Assembly: GCA_002720855.1 (NCBI GenBank)
Contig: PBIN01000015.1
Location: 248,001-312,000 of the forward strand
Length of the DNA stretch: 64,000 bases
Direction: 5' to 3'
DNA from: Rhodospirillaceae bacterium
GTDB taxonomy: Bacteria > Pseudomonadota > Alphaproteobacteria > MPNO01 > UBA2964
Below, in pieces: positions 34,898 through 44,167 of this stretch. The notes below the pieces were generated by a model. That model did no database searches. It was not told where the DNA came from and was given only the letters and a program-made list of their open reading frames with translations. The first letter of the stretch is position 1. Each line of letters begins with the position of its first letter. The translations under genes were made by a program, and so were the position numbers.

Positions 34898-36616
34898 TCA
34901 ACCAATTCCGCCGCTGATATAGGTATCAGAAATTTCCGTATGGACAGCACGACTTTTTACGATGTGCCCGTAATAATGGGACCGACGTAGTGTTGATCGC
35001 ACAACCCGCAACTTATCAATGATACCGGCATAAATTAAATGCATGGGCTCCTGACCACGGGCATGCCCAATATCTTCGATCAGCGTGTCTTCAACAATGA
35101 GCGCACCACCCCAATTGTCGGTGAGAATGCCCATTTCAGCATTCGATATATGCGATTTTCGAACCGTCACGTTGAAGTTTTTTCCCTCTATTTTTATACC
35201 GGCACAGTTACCGCATCTTATGGGGTCAAAAGTACGAAAATTCTCGATTATCACCGGACCCTTTGCATTCTTAATAAGCAAGACGCCTTTACCATGCGTC
35301 GGCCCAATTATCCGCACATCCTTCATGTCTAACTTTAGAGATTTGTTAATTATAGCGCCCGCCTGGTAAATCCCCGGCGGGATCTTTACCGTCTCTCCTG
35401 GCTTTGCTTTTTTGAGAAGCGGCTGAATACTGGATGTATTTACCGGTTTTCCTTTTTCGGAAATTGGGTGGCGATAAACCCATGCACTGGATTTCGCATC
35501 GGCATAGCCGACATAGACATCGTATCGCGGCAGCCAGACCCATTTCGAATATACCCGGCTCCCGATTTTCGGACCCTTTCCTGCCCAATCGAAAAGGCGC
35601 CATTCCTGGGTTTCGGGATCATAGGTGTGAATGTAGGACGCGCCGTTCCAAAATATAAGCTTGTCGTCCCGAGTCCTCGCTATTCCGCTAAAACCATCGA
35701 CTCCAGCGCCAGATTTTGACAGTAACCGGCCGATTTTAGGCGGTTTCGTAAACACCAATCCGTGCCGATGAACTGACCAAATTCCCTTCCGTTTCGGGTC
35801 ATAGATGGATGTCCCGGCACCATAATTGGGCCGCGAACCAATGCGCTTCCACGAATTTTCTTTCACATTATAAATCGATTCAAAAACGCCATTGCTAACG
35901 TAAAGGCGCCCATCTTCAAATTCCGCCGTTCGATAATATTTCCACTTCATTTTTTCCGGCATAAGGTCGCGTTGCCGCCAAGTCAGTGGTGCAAGGCTAT
36001 TTCGTGTCTCTGTTTTCGAAGGGTTAAACTCCCACATTTCACGATCGGGATTGAGTGATCCCCGCACACATCCGTATACACTTGGGATCATAAATATTGT
36101 CCGCGTCGATCTTGCGAAGATAAATCCGTCATACGTATGTGAGGAAGGGGGGCCGGAGACAGGAACCGGGCAGCGCACCTCTTTGGTTGGGGGTGGGATA
36201 TAGGCGGGGTCTGTAAGGCGCGACCACTTCCCGCGAAGCAGATCGAGCTCGTAAACTTCATTGCCGCCATAATCCCGATGGCCACCGCCATGGAAATACA
36301 TTTTCAGATCAACGGGATCGAAAGCAGCGCCATTCCAGGCAGCGATGACGCTATTAGGTCCAGATACCATCTTGATTTCTGGCGACATTGGTTTTGGAAA
36401 TATTTTACTGATACTTGCGCCACGCAGTTCGCACCATCCGGGTTTTTTGTTTAAAACCCTGACGCAATCCAGGAGAGTCGTTTTGGTAAGCGCTTCCTTT
36501 ACATCAACAGGAGTAGGAGATTTTTGCTTTTCTTGGCTACTGGAAACAGTAGAAACAATCAGACCTAGTGCCAAACTGGCAACAAAAAGGGTGCTAGGGT
36601 ATGCGTTAGGCCACAT
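34898..36616 (-). CDS. Secreted protein with beta-propeller and right-handed beta-helix regions
   Basis: A 572-residue exported protein, family not recognised. An N-terminal hydrophobic segment (TLFVASLALGLIVSTV) looks like a signal peptide. The middle contains Kelch-like blades (VYELDLLRGKWSRLTD, IYNVKENSWKRIG, IHTYDPETQEWRLFDW). From about residue 385 it has the start of a pectate-lyase-like coil (LKKAKPGETVKIPPGIYQAG) and repeated beta-helix rungs. The end ISGGIG is abrupt for a beta-helix. The next frame stays open for about 33 more codons past it to 34798-34800, so a frameshift near 34905 is possible. Confidence 0.65.
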   Translation of the reverse strand: MWPNAYPSTLFVASLALGLIVSTVSSSQEKQKSPTPVDVKEALTKTTLLDCVRVLNKKPGWCELRGASISKIFPKPMSPEIKMVSGPNSVIAAWNGAAFDPVDLKMYFHGGGHRDYGGNEVYELDLLRGKWSRLTDPAYIPPPTKEVRCPVPVSGPPSSHTYDGFIFARSTRTIFMIPSVYGCVRGSLNPDREMWEFNPSKTETRNSLAPLTWRQRDLMPEKMKWKYYRTAEFEDGRLYVSNGVFESIYNVKENSWKRIGSRPNYGAGTSIYDPKRKGIWSVHRHGLVFTKPPKIGRLLSKSGAGVDGFSGIARTRDDKLIFWNGASYIHTYDPETQEWRLFDWAGKGPKIGSRVYSKWVWLPRYDVYVGYADAKSSAWVYRHPISEKGKPVNTSSIQPLLKKAKPGETVKIPPGIYQAGAIINKSLKLDMKDVRIIGPTHGKGVLLIKNAKGPVIIENFRTFDPIRCGNCAGIKIEGKNFNVTVRKSHISNAEMGILTDNWGGALIVEDTLIEDIGHARGQEPMHLIYAGIIDKLRVVRSTLRRSHYYGHIVKSRAVHTEISDTYISGGIG

Positions 36617-36669
36617 ATCAATTTCCCTTTTTCATTCACTCCATTGCCAACTGTGGCATTTCCTAAATA

Positions 36670-37650
36670 CTAAACGCCCTCGTAGGATTTGAACCAGTCA
36701 ACAAATTTTGGGACCCCAATATCGATTGGTGTTGTTGGCGCATAACCGAGATCAGCGGTTATCGCGTCTATATCGGCGAAGCTTTCTTTGACATCTCCCG
36801 GCTGCATGGGCTGAAAGTCAATTTCAGCCTTTTTTCCAAGCGCGCCCTCTATGAGCTCAATCATCCGCATCAAAGGTTCGCTCCGATGGTTACCGATATT
36901 GTAGAGACGGCACGGCGAATTGCCGTTTTCAACCTTAGGCGGATTATCCAAAGAGGCAATAACGCCAGAAACGATATCGTCGATGTAAGTAAAGTCTCGT
37001 TTCATATCCCCATTATTGAAAACCGGAATGGGGCGCCCTTCTGAAATTGCTTTGCAGAAAATATACATGGCCATGTCAGGCCTGCCCCACGGGCCGTAGA
37101 CGGTGAAAAACCGTAAGCCAGTTTGCGGAAATCCATAGAGATGGCCGTAACAATGGCTCATCAGCTCGTCAGCCTTTTTAGTAGCGGCGTACAACGAAAC
37201 GGGCGTATCCGTACGGTCATATACAGAGAATGGTAGTTTGGTGTTGCCGCCGTAAACGGAACTCGAACTGGCATACACAAGATGTTCAAAGTTGGGTTGA
37301 TGGCGGCAAAACTCAAGAATGGCCATTTGGCCAACAAGGTTCGCCTGAACATAGGCGAATGGGTTTTCTATGGAATAACGAACACCTGCCTGAGCGGCAA
37401 GATGGATCACACGATTAACATCTCCCAAACCGTCAGCAATAGATTTCAACGCTTCAAGATCAGATATATCGACCCGATGAAAGGAAAAACCATTTTGGTT
37501 CTGCAATCGTGACAAACGGGCTTCCTTGAGCCGCACGTCGTAGTAATCATTGATATTATCAATACCAACGACTTCTTCACCACATGCAAGCAAGGTTTTG
37601 CAAACATGGTATCCGATAAATCCTGCGGCACCGGTGACTAAAATGGCCAT
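36670..37650 (-). CDS. UDP-glucuronate 4-epimerase-like NAD-dependent epimerase
   Basis: A 326-residue extended SDR. The Rossmann motif is VTGAAGFIGYHVCKTLL. The catalytic YxxxK appears as SLYAATKKADE, with the Ser/Thr in YASSSSVYGG. IDNINDYYDVRLKEARL and GRPDMAMYIFCKAI are typical of UDP-glucuronate 4-epimerases, which make UDP-galacturonate for polysaccharides. It is on the same strand as the propeller/helix gene, 53 bp upstream. Confidence 0.93.
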   Translation of the reverse strand: MAILVTGAAGFIGYHVCKTLLACGEEVVGIDNINDYYDVRLKEARLSRLQNQNGFSFHRVDISDLEALKSIADGLGDVNRVIHLAAQAGVRYSIENPFAYVQANLVGQMAILEFCRHQPNFEHLVYASSSSVYGGNTKLPFSVYDRTDTPVSLYAATKKADELMSHCYGHLYGFPQTGLRFFTVYGPWGRPDMAMYIFCKAISEGRPIPVFNNGDMKRDFTYIDDIVSGVIASLDNPPKVENGNSPCRLYNIGNHRSEPLMRMIELIEGALGKKAEIDFQPMQPGDVKESFADIDAITADLGYAPTTPIDIGVPKFVDWFKSYEGV

Positions 37651-37748
37651 CTAAATTTCTCGTTTTGAACCTATGTCGAGATCGGCGAAACACTTAACAT
37701 GTTTCTCCATAATTACCAGTATTCGTTATCTCGATAGACGGATTTCAA

Positions 37749-38891
37749 TCACATCGCCAATGGGTTGTGGGCGCTCCTAACTTCCCAAATAGCCCTTTGA
37801 TATTGGGTTCCGCGTTTCCAATATGCACAAACTTTGTTTGCTGAATCCGTCGAGATTCCATTGCGAGGACCAAGAACCGTCCTTGCTTCTGCGGAATTCG
37901 GGGTAAAAATGTGGCCCGAAGCGGCGGTCGCTACGTCCGAAATAAACTCGATATCACTTTCGTCAAGATTCAGAACTTTTGATAGGACCAATACTCCAAC
38001 ACCGCCATCTTCAAAGAGCAATCGGCGAATCAGAGCGACTTCGATTCCCGTTGCGTGCGCTATCAATGCCTCAAACATTTTAAAATCGCCGGTCCGCAAA
38101 ATTGCGGCATATGTCCTCGGATCTATGGACTCCACATCATGCAATTCGGTTTCGACCAAAGCAGAGACCCCGGGTCCTCCGCTATCAGTGTTTTCAAGCA
38201 AATTTGCAGCGGCCTGCTCGAGAGCGGTATCGACGCTCGTAATCACGTCGTCAGTATGGCGTGCCAAACACCATTCGAACGCTGCGGCGACACGCCAAAC
38301 AAGCGAAAATCTCATTTGTGGATTGAGTTCCTTAAGATACAGAACCGGGTTGTTGAACGGGTCGCGTCGCCCCGTGTCAGATGGCTGCACATTTTGGACA
38401 CGATGGCGGATTGAAGAGTTGGGAGGAAGGCCAGGCAAAAGGGCGAGCAGGTCCTGTTCAGGGTCGGAACCGCGTAGTCGTAATTTGTCGCCACCGCGTT
38501 TTACGATCTGTTCAGCGCTGGTTATACAAAGCTGCATGACGGCTTCCTCAATTAACGCGCTGCCGCATAGGGGCCTATTCGAAAACAAACATTCGAAAAC
38601 TTCCATCGACCGGTTTATCGATAACGATTTTAGGGTTTCATCCTCAAGGTCATGCGTGTCAGTGGCGACTGGCAGCTGGTTCTGAATGGCAGAGACGACT
38701 TCAAAAATCAGTTCCTTGAGCATTTGCATTACACATGCACGATCCCGGTCCGTCAAAAGTGTCGACATTCCACCCAAAATTTCAGATTCTACAGATTCGA
38801 AGACGCGCCGATTCTCAGCCGCCTTTAGTCTCGCATAATGCAAAACGGCATCAACCGTCCATTCCGATATTTCCGTTTCATCTAACGTCAT
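37749..38891 (-). CDS. DUF2336 domain-containing protein (second copy)
   Basis: A 380-residue protein with the same plan as the DUF2336 protein at 6027-7199. It has the N-terminal LLTDRDRACVMQMLKELIFEV helix and the C-terminal FKMFEALIAHATGIEVALIRRL block, but the middle is strongly diverged and lacks obvious HEAT-like repeats. It is at the edge of the polysaccharide patch. Function unknown; the upstream 260 bp (38892-39153) is AT-rich and holds no other gene I can support. Confidence 0.82.
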   Translation of the reverse strand: MTLDETEISEWTVDAVLHYARLKAAENRRVFESVESEILGGMSTLLTDRDRACVMQMLKELIFEVVSAIQNQLPVATDTHDLEDETLKSLSINRSMEVFECLFSNRPLCGSALIEEAVMQLCITSAEQIVKRGGDKLRLRGSDPEQDLLALLPGLPPNSSIRHRVQNVQPSDTGRRDPFNNPVLYLKELNPQMRFSLVWRVAAAFEWCLARHTDDVITSVDTALEQAAANLLENTDSGGPGVSALVETELHDVESIDPRTYAAILRTGDFKMFEALIAHATGIEVALIRRLLFEDGGVGVLVLSKVLNLDESDIEFISDVATAASGHIFTPNSAEARTVLGPRNGISTDSANKVCAYWKRGTQYQRAIWEVRSAHNPLAM

Positions 38892-39153
38892 CGCCGCGCT
38901 TTACGTGCAAATTGACCGCAACCGTTTCGTATACGTGATCTTTCGCTCCAATCACCGATCGAACGATTAAAATAACGAAAAATAGTTAATTTTATTGTTG
39001 TGACAGCCATTGATTATTCTCATTTGAGATCAAATAACGGCCACCAAAGAGCAATTATAACGGGAATGTTATGATGAAAAAAGAGGTTTACCACTACTTT
39101 TCCGACAGCAACTCTTTAGACGTCGATTGAGACGACACATCCCAAATTTGATT

Positions 39154-40209
39154 TTATTGTGAAAAGTGCGGAATAACCTTGTCGCCAAATAGCCTCAGAG
39201 ATCTCTCTGCTTCATCGGGTGGTAATGTCGTAAAATTGACCTGAAGAGACCCATCGTCAAAGCCGCCGACTTGATCGTTGTAGTCTTCGATCATTTCAAT
39301 CAGTTCTTTTGGTGTTCCGACCCAGGCGGAACTTTTTTCAATCTGCGTATCGAGATTCTCCTTGCGGAGCGTTTCTATAATCTTGTCGTAATGAGCATAA
39401 TCATTCGACGTAGAACCCGTCGTCCAACCACTGGCGGCATCACACAAAGAGACGAAATAATTATCAACATGAGGTCGCGCAATTCGCAGCGCCTCATCGT
39501 GATCCTCATGACAAAACATAAAGAATGCCAACATCACCCTGCCCTGGCCCGGGTGCCCGGCCGCTTTCCAGGCATCTCTATAGATATCCAGCAATTCCCG
39601 CATTTTTCCACCGGCAATTGGAATGCCCATAATCCACATGCCATTGCGTCCCGCTTTTTCAAACGATGCCTCGGTGGCAACTGATGCCGACCAAAGCTTT
39701 GGGTGTGGTTTTTGCGTTGGCCGAGGATAAGAGGTGACATTTTCAAAACTGTGGAACTGCCCATCTGATGTCACATTCTCTTCGGTCAGTAACCGAATAA
39801 TCTGATCAACACCTTCGTCGAAACGGGCCACACTTTCATCGAGGCTTACTTTAAAGACTTCAAACTCTCGTGGAATAAAAGCGCGCGCCAAACCCACTTC
39901 AAGCCGGCCATTGGAGATGCCATCCAGCATCCCAATCTCACCGGCAAGCTTCAGCGGGTTGTTAAAAACGGGCAGAACCGCACCAGTAATCACCCGCGCT
40001 TTCTTTGCGCGCTGCGCGGCCGCCGCGAGAAATACGATCGGATTTGGGCTGTACCCACCATAAGTATGGAAGTAATGCTCTACAATTCGGACATGGGTGT
40101 ATCCATACTCATCTAAAAGATCGCAAAGATTGAGACATTCGCCAAAATACTGCGCGCCGGATTTGTCCTCGGGCGATATATTGGGGAAAAACTGAACACC
40201 AAAATCCAT
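39154..40209 (-). CDS. LLM class flavin-dependent oxidoreductase (luciferase-like)
   Basis: A 351-residue TIM-barrel monooxygenase-type protein. VRIVEHYFHTYGGYSPNPIVFLAAAAQRAKKARVITG corresponds to the FMN/F420-binding region, and GRLEVGLARAF and PRPTQKPHPKLWSAS are family landmarks. It would use reduced FMN to oxygenate a small substrate. It is about 100 bp downstream of the iorB stop on the same strand, so it may be read through from iorAB. Confidence 0.9.
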   Translation of the reverse strand: MDFGVQFFPNISPEDKSGAQYFGECLNLCDLLDEYGYTHVRIVEHYFHTYGGYSPNPIVFLAAAAQRAKKARVITGAVLPVFNNPLKLAGEIGMLDGISNGRLEVGLARAFIPREFEVFKVSLDESVARFDEGVDQIIRLLTEENVTSDGQFHSFENVTSYPRPTQKPHPKLWSASVATEASFEKAGRNGMWIMGIPIAGGKMRELLDIYRDAWKAAGHPGQGRVMLAFFMFCHEDHDEALRIARPHVDNYFVSLCDAASGWTTGSTSNDYAHYDKIIETLRKENLDTQIEKSSAWVGTPKELIEMIEDYNDQVGGFDDGSLQVNFTTLPPDEAERSLRLFGDKVIPHFSQ

Positions 40210-40307
40210 AATGCGTCTCCGCGGCTCTCTTTATTCTGCCTATCTTAGGCTTAACTGATTTTCGGCTCTGTGTCGAAGGCAAGGCGAACGAAAAGCCGCA
40301 GTCACTA

Positions 40308-41852
40308 TTAATCCGCGACCGTTGATGAAACCGAATTTTCTATTTCTTCTGTCATATCCGCAAGTCGTGTTCCCTCAGGATCGCTTAGAGCAGCTGCGCG
40401 TGCATTGGCGATTACATCCGCCGCACCTTCAATGGCCAACCGATTGCTAAGCGCAGGCAAAATGGCCTTGTCCCGAATAATATTAAAATTTGAAGTGCCA
40501 CGCCGATGTGTATCTCCGTAGCCCTTTATCAGGCGAGCGCATTCAACGATTTCGAGGGCAAGATGTGGATCGAGGTCTAAGCCCGCCTCAACATCAGCCA
40601 ACCAGGTTTCGATGGAAGCTTGCTCCTCAGTGTAGCGATAGGTTCCACGCCGCCAGCGTTTTAGGCTGGCCAGAAACCGCAGCTGCAAATATCCGGTGAC
40701 CGTTGTGCTTTTAAGATGAAGTCCGAAATTACCCTTATCTTGCCATCCTCGTCGTTCCGCAAACCCCATTACCCAACGGCCAAAAGTCGCAGGAAGAATT
40801 GAACAAAGCTCGTCAATGCCAGGCTTTAGATAATCGACGACGACTACCGGCTCGTCCTGTTTTGCTCCAACTTCTTCGCGAATACGCTCCAGCCGGTCAG
40901 GCGCAGATTTTAACTGAGCCACTCTGATGACATCTTCATAAGACATTCGCAGGGCCAATTGCCGACCAGTCTCCGCCGTCACCTCGCCAAAACCATCTGC
41001 GTCATTCTCTTTCTTCCAAATGGGAGCCAACCGATCCAGGTATTGAGCGGCATAGTCGGTATCCTGATAGTGTGAAAGACGCGTAATGCCTTCCAAAAGA
41101 ACCGCATGACAGAAAATGGGAAATTCGTCGTGAACCCTGCTCTGTAACTTTGATGATGATGACTCATTTGTTTCAGCTGTCACGGACGTTGCTCCGGAAG
41201 CAGCCCGATTTTTTTCGAATTCATGGTTGAAGCCAATTTCGAAACCCTGGGCATTCGACCCCACCGCGAGTCCGGATTGTTCGATTGCAAATAGATAATC
41301 TGCTTTTGTCATTGGCAGTATATCGATGCTGGCCAGAACACCGAGCAATACCGCGTTGAGACTGATGCCTTTCGCTTGCGCAAGCTGCCGATAATCGGCG
41401 AGATATGATGCCTTTGTACGTTCCTCCGCTGCAGTATAAAGACGGTCAGTATCATAGCGTCCGTCTGCCATATTGCTTCGCTCGTCAATTGCATAAACAC
41501 GATGGGTGGACGCAATTAAATGTGTTCGATCCGGGGTCACGAAACCGTTTGAGATTGCTCTGCCGGCTTCAGCAAATTCACTTGCCAACATAATATCGAT
41601 ATCACCAACGCCAGGATAAAGCGCCAACACAGGTCGCTTGCCATTCAGATTTGCGATAGGTACCGGGAAAACTTCCAAATAATAGATTGTCGCCCCGGTA
41701 CGTTGCGCAACGCCCGGAATCGAGGTGCTCTGGACGGGATATCCCGCGTGTTGTGCTGCAGCGACAATCCAGCTCGCAAGAACACCGCCGCCCTCACCGC
41801 CAATCGCCGACACTTGCAACGTAATCGGACGAATGTCTTCTAACGGGTTCAC
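40308..41852 (-). CDS. iorB: Indolepyruvate ferredoxin oxidoreductase subunit beta (fused DUF6537-type)
   Basis: About 514 residues from a GTG at 41852. The N-terminal gamma-type pyruvate oxidoreductase domain has VSAIGGEGGGVLASWIVAAA and SIPGVAQRTGATIYYLEV. A long C-terminal domain of the DUF6537 type follows, as is usual for the larger alphaproteobacterial IorB. The GTG start overlaps the iorA stop by 4 bp (GTGA); an upstream ATG at 41915 would create a 67-bp overlap and is less likely. With IorA it oxidises arylpyruvates to aryl-acetyl-CoA and reduced ferredoxin. Confidence 0.92.
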   Translation of the reverse strand: MNPLEDIRPITLQVSAIGGEGGGVLASWIVAAAQHAGYPVQSTSIPGVAQRTGATIYYLEVFPVPIANLNGKRPVLALYPGVGDIDIMLASEFAEAGRAISNGFVTPDRTHLIASTHRVYAIDERSNMADGRYDTDRLYTAAEERTKASYLADYRQLAQAKGISLNAVLLGVLASIDILPMTKADYLFAIEQSGLAVGSNAQGFEIGFNHEFEKNRAASGATSVTAETNESSSSKLQSRVHDEFPIFCHAVLLEGITRLSHYQDTDYAAQYLDRLAPIWKKENDADGFGEVTAETGRQLALRMSYEDVIRVAQLKSAPDRLERIREEVGAKQDEPVVVVDYLKPGIDELCSILPATFGRWVMGFAERRGWQDKGNFGLHLKSTTVTGYLQLRFLASLKRWRRGTYRYTEEQASIETWLADVEAGLDLDPHLALEIVECARLIKGYGDTHRRGTSNFNIIRDKAILPALSNRLAIEGAADVIANARAAALSDPEGTRLADMTEEIENSVSSTVAD

Positions 41853-43993
41853 AACGAAGCGACCGATTTCATCTTTGGCGACAATATGGAAATGAAGCCG
41901 CGTCGCAACTTCCACAACAATTTATCCATCGTGTTCGGATTGCGGACAATGCGGGCTTCAAAGAAAGACGGACAAAGAACCGCTGCATGCGAAACCTCTC
42001 CGCAGACACCGCAGCCCACGCAATCATTATTTACGTGAGCTACCGGATCGGTTCTAAGCGGATCCGAGGAAGGTTTGATGGTCAGGGAAGGGCACCCTGA
42101 GAGACGGATGCAGGAATGATCCCCTGTGCAGACGTCTTCATCGACCCCAAAACGGGTACGAACGTCTCGCTTGCCATCTTTTAGCCGCTTGGCAATTTCG
42201 GGCCGTATTCGGCGCTGACGGGCGAGTTGACATTCGCCGTCAGCAACAATGACCTTCAAACCACCTTCTGGCGTGGTCATCGCTTTTCGAAGGGTCTTGA
42301 CCATACGCGCTATCGAATAGGAACGGATGACTTTGAGCCAGCGAATGCCAAAACCACGAAGGACTCTTTCAATCGACATATCGCGTTTTTTGCCATACCG
42401 ATCGCGCAAACTTGACGGTAATAGCTGCCATCCCGTCGCCGAGGTATAGCCATTCTTTACGACCAGCAGAACCGCATCATTCCCATTGGCCTGCGCGGCG
42501 GCGACTCCACTCGACATACCATTATGCCAAAATCCGCCGTCGCCCATGATGCTGATTACGCGTTTGTGAAAGCTTGGAGCCAGGCCTGCAGAGCTCGCAA
42601 GGCCAAGGCCGTACCCCATCACCGTGTTGCCAACATTAAAGGGCGGCAGAGCCGCAAACGTATGGCAGCCAATGTCCGCGCTGATATGCGCTTCACCCAG
42701 CTCTTTCTCCATGATTTTTAACGCGCTGAATATCGGACGCTCAGGACAGCCAGTACAAAAGCTCGGCGTTCTCAACGGCAAGCTGTCACCAAGGATTTCC
42801 CGGACGCCTTCGCGATCAGAAAACAAGGCATCAATTCGTTGCAACGCGTCATCAACATTCAATCCGTACGGCGCATAATTCGACAGAAACCCGTGTACAC
42901 CTTTAAGCATCACTTCAGATGTATATTCACCCGCCATCGGAAAGACGTCTTTCCCAACAATCTTCGTGTTGACATCTTTTCTTCTCAAAATGGCATTTAT
43001 GGCTTGCTCAAGAAATTCCGGTTGGCCTTCCTCGACAACGAGTACCGCATCCTTGCCAATACAGAATTTCGCGATTTCTTCAGGGGCTAGTGGGTAGGTT
43101 ACGTTCAATACAAGAGTGGAAATCCGGCAATTACCATAGCTGTCCGCGAGTCCGAACTGACGCATCGCACGCATCAGCGTGTTGTAAATACCGCCTTGAA
43201 CGATGACACCAATTTCCGGAACATCGCCGTCGAACACCTCATTCAAATTGTGCTCGGTGATATAGCGCACCGCTGCCGGCAAGCGGTGTTCGATCTTGTG
43301 TTTTTCCTGGCTATAGGTCGCCGGCGGCAAACACACACGCGAGAAATCGAACTCGGCATTCGGAATCCGGTTGTTGCGGGAAAATTGCGGATTGGCATTA
43401 TCCTTCGCATCAAAATGTCCATAAACATGGCAAGCCCGGATACGCAGTTCCAAAATTGAAGGCATGTTGGAGGCTTCAGAAAGCCTGAATGCTTCTTCAA
43501 CCATCCGAACGATAGTCGGTAATTCTGGCCTGGGATCGATCAGACACATTGCAGATTTCATCGCATAAGCATGTGTCCGTTCCTGAATAATGCTGGAACC
43601 TTCGCCGTAATCTTCGCCAACGACGATTAACGCGCCACCTTTAACGCCTGCAGATGCGAGATTGGAAAGACCGTCCGCTGCGACGTTGGTTCCAACTACA
43701 GACTTCCAGGTGACAGCACCACGAATTGGATAGTTGACCGACGCCGCAAGCATGGCAGCCGCCGAAGCCTCATTGGCACAAACTTCAAAATGAATGCCAA
43801 GTTCATCCAGCAATGGTTCAGCGTCGGACAAGACATCCATTAAGTGCGAGACCGGCGCACCTTGATAACCACCAACATAGGAAACGCCAGACTGTAACAG
43901 GGCCTTGGTTACACCAAGAATACCCTCACCATGAAATGTCTCGCCGTTGCCAATGCGGAGCGTCTCCACCTCTTTCTTAAAAGAACGTTCCAT
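41849..43993 (-). CDS. iorA: Indolepyruvate ferredoxin oxidoreductase subunit alpha
   Basis: A 714-residue ThDP enzyme subunit. The N-terminal half has the pyruvate oxidoreductase fold (GNGETFHGEGILGV, GGYQGAPVSHLMD). The ThDP motif is IMGDGGFWHNGMSSG with the downstream NGYTSATG. A ferredoxin-like C-terminal domain carries Cys groups at CTGDHSC and CVGCGVCGEVSHAAVLC. It is first of the iorAB pair, divergent from the acyl-CoA synthetase at 44168, and a perfect operator-like inverted repeat lies between them. Aromatic amino acid breakdown by the Ehrlich-type route is the likely job. Confidence 0.95.
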   Translation of the reverse strand: MERSFKKEVETLRIGNGETFHGEGILGVTKALLQSGVSYVGGYQGAPVSHLMDVLSDAEPLLDELGIHFEVCANEASAAAMLAASVNYPIRGAVTWKSVVGTNVAADGLSNLASAGVKGGALIVVGEDYGEGSSIIQERTHAYAMKSAMCLIDPRPELPTIVRMVEEAFRLSEASNMPSILELRIRACHVYGHFDAKDNANPQFSRNNRIPNAEFDFSRVCLPPATYSQEKHKIEHRLPAAVRYITEHNLNEVFDGDVPEIGVIVQGGIYNTLMRAMRQFGLADSYGNCRISTLVLNVTYPLAPEEIAKFCIGKDAVLVVEEGQPEFLEQAINAILRRKDVNTKIVGKDVFPMAGEYTSEVMLKGVHGFLSNYAPYGLNVDDALQRIDALFSDREGVREILGDSLPLRTPSFCTGCPERPIFSALKIMEKELGEAHISADIGCHTFAALPPFNVGNTVMGYGLGLASSAGLAPSFHKRVISIMGDGGFWHNGMSSGVAAAQANGNDAVLLVVKNGYTSATGWQLLPSSLRDRYGKKRDMSIERVLRGFGIRWLKVIRSYSIARMVKTLRKAMTTPEGGLKVIVADGECQLARQRRIRPEIAKRLKDGKRDVRTRFGVDEDVCTGDHSCIRLSGCPSLTIKPSSDPLRTDPVAHVNNDCVGCGVCGEVSHAAVLCPSFFEARIVRNPNTMDKLLWKLRRGFISILSPKMKSVASL

Positions 43994-44093
43994 CGCGGCC
44001 TTATTTCCCTTTTTTTGATTTAGTTCCTATCTGCGTGCGGAAATCCTTCAATCATTCCCCGTCGGGCCAATTCGACACCAAACCAATCTTATT

Positions 44094-44115
44094 GATTGTT
44101 GGGTGCTCAACAATC
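44094..44115. promoter_or_regulatory. Perfect inverted repeat in the iorA / acyl-CoA synthetase promoter
   Basis: GATTGTTG-N6-CAACAATC, i.e. ATTGTT-N8-AACAAT at 44095-44114. It is the same half-site and spacing as the site in the hcr promoter at 54537-54556, and close to 31270-31289. Its place in the only gap between two divergent genes fits an operator for both. Confidence 0.7.
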
Positions 44116-44167
44116 TACGATAGAGTAAATTTAAAAAAAAATACAGTGGTGTAGGAGGAAGCATACG

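Noticed and set aside
39071-39130. 19-codon frame MMKKEVYHYFSDSN before the LLM gene region
   Set aside because: Too short, no ribosome site that stands out and no recognisable similarity.
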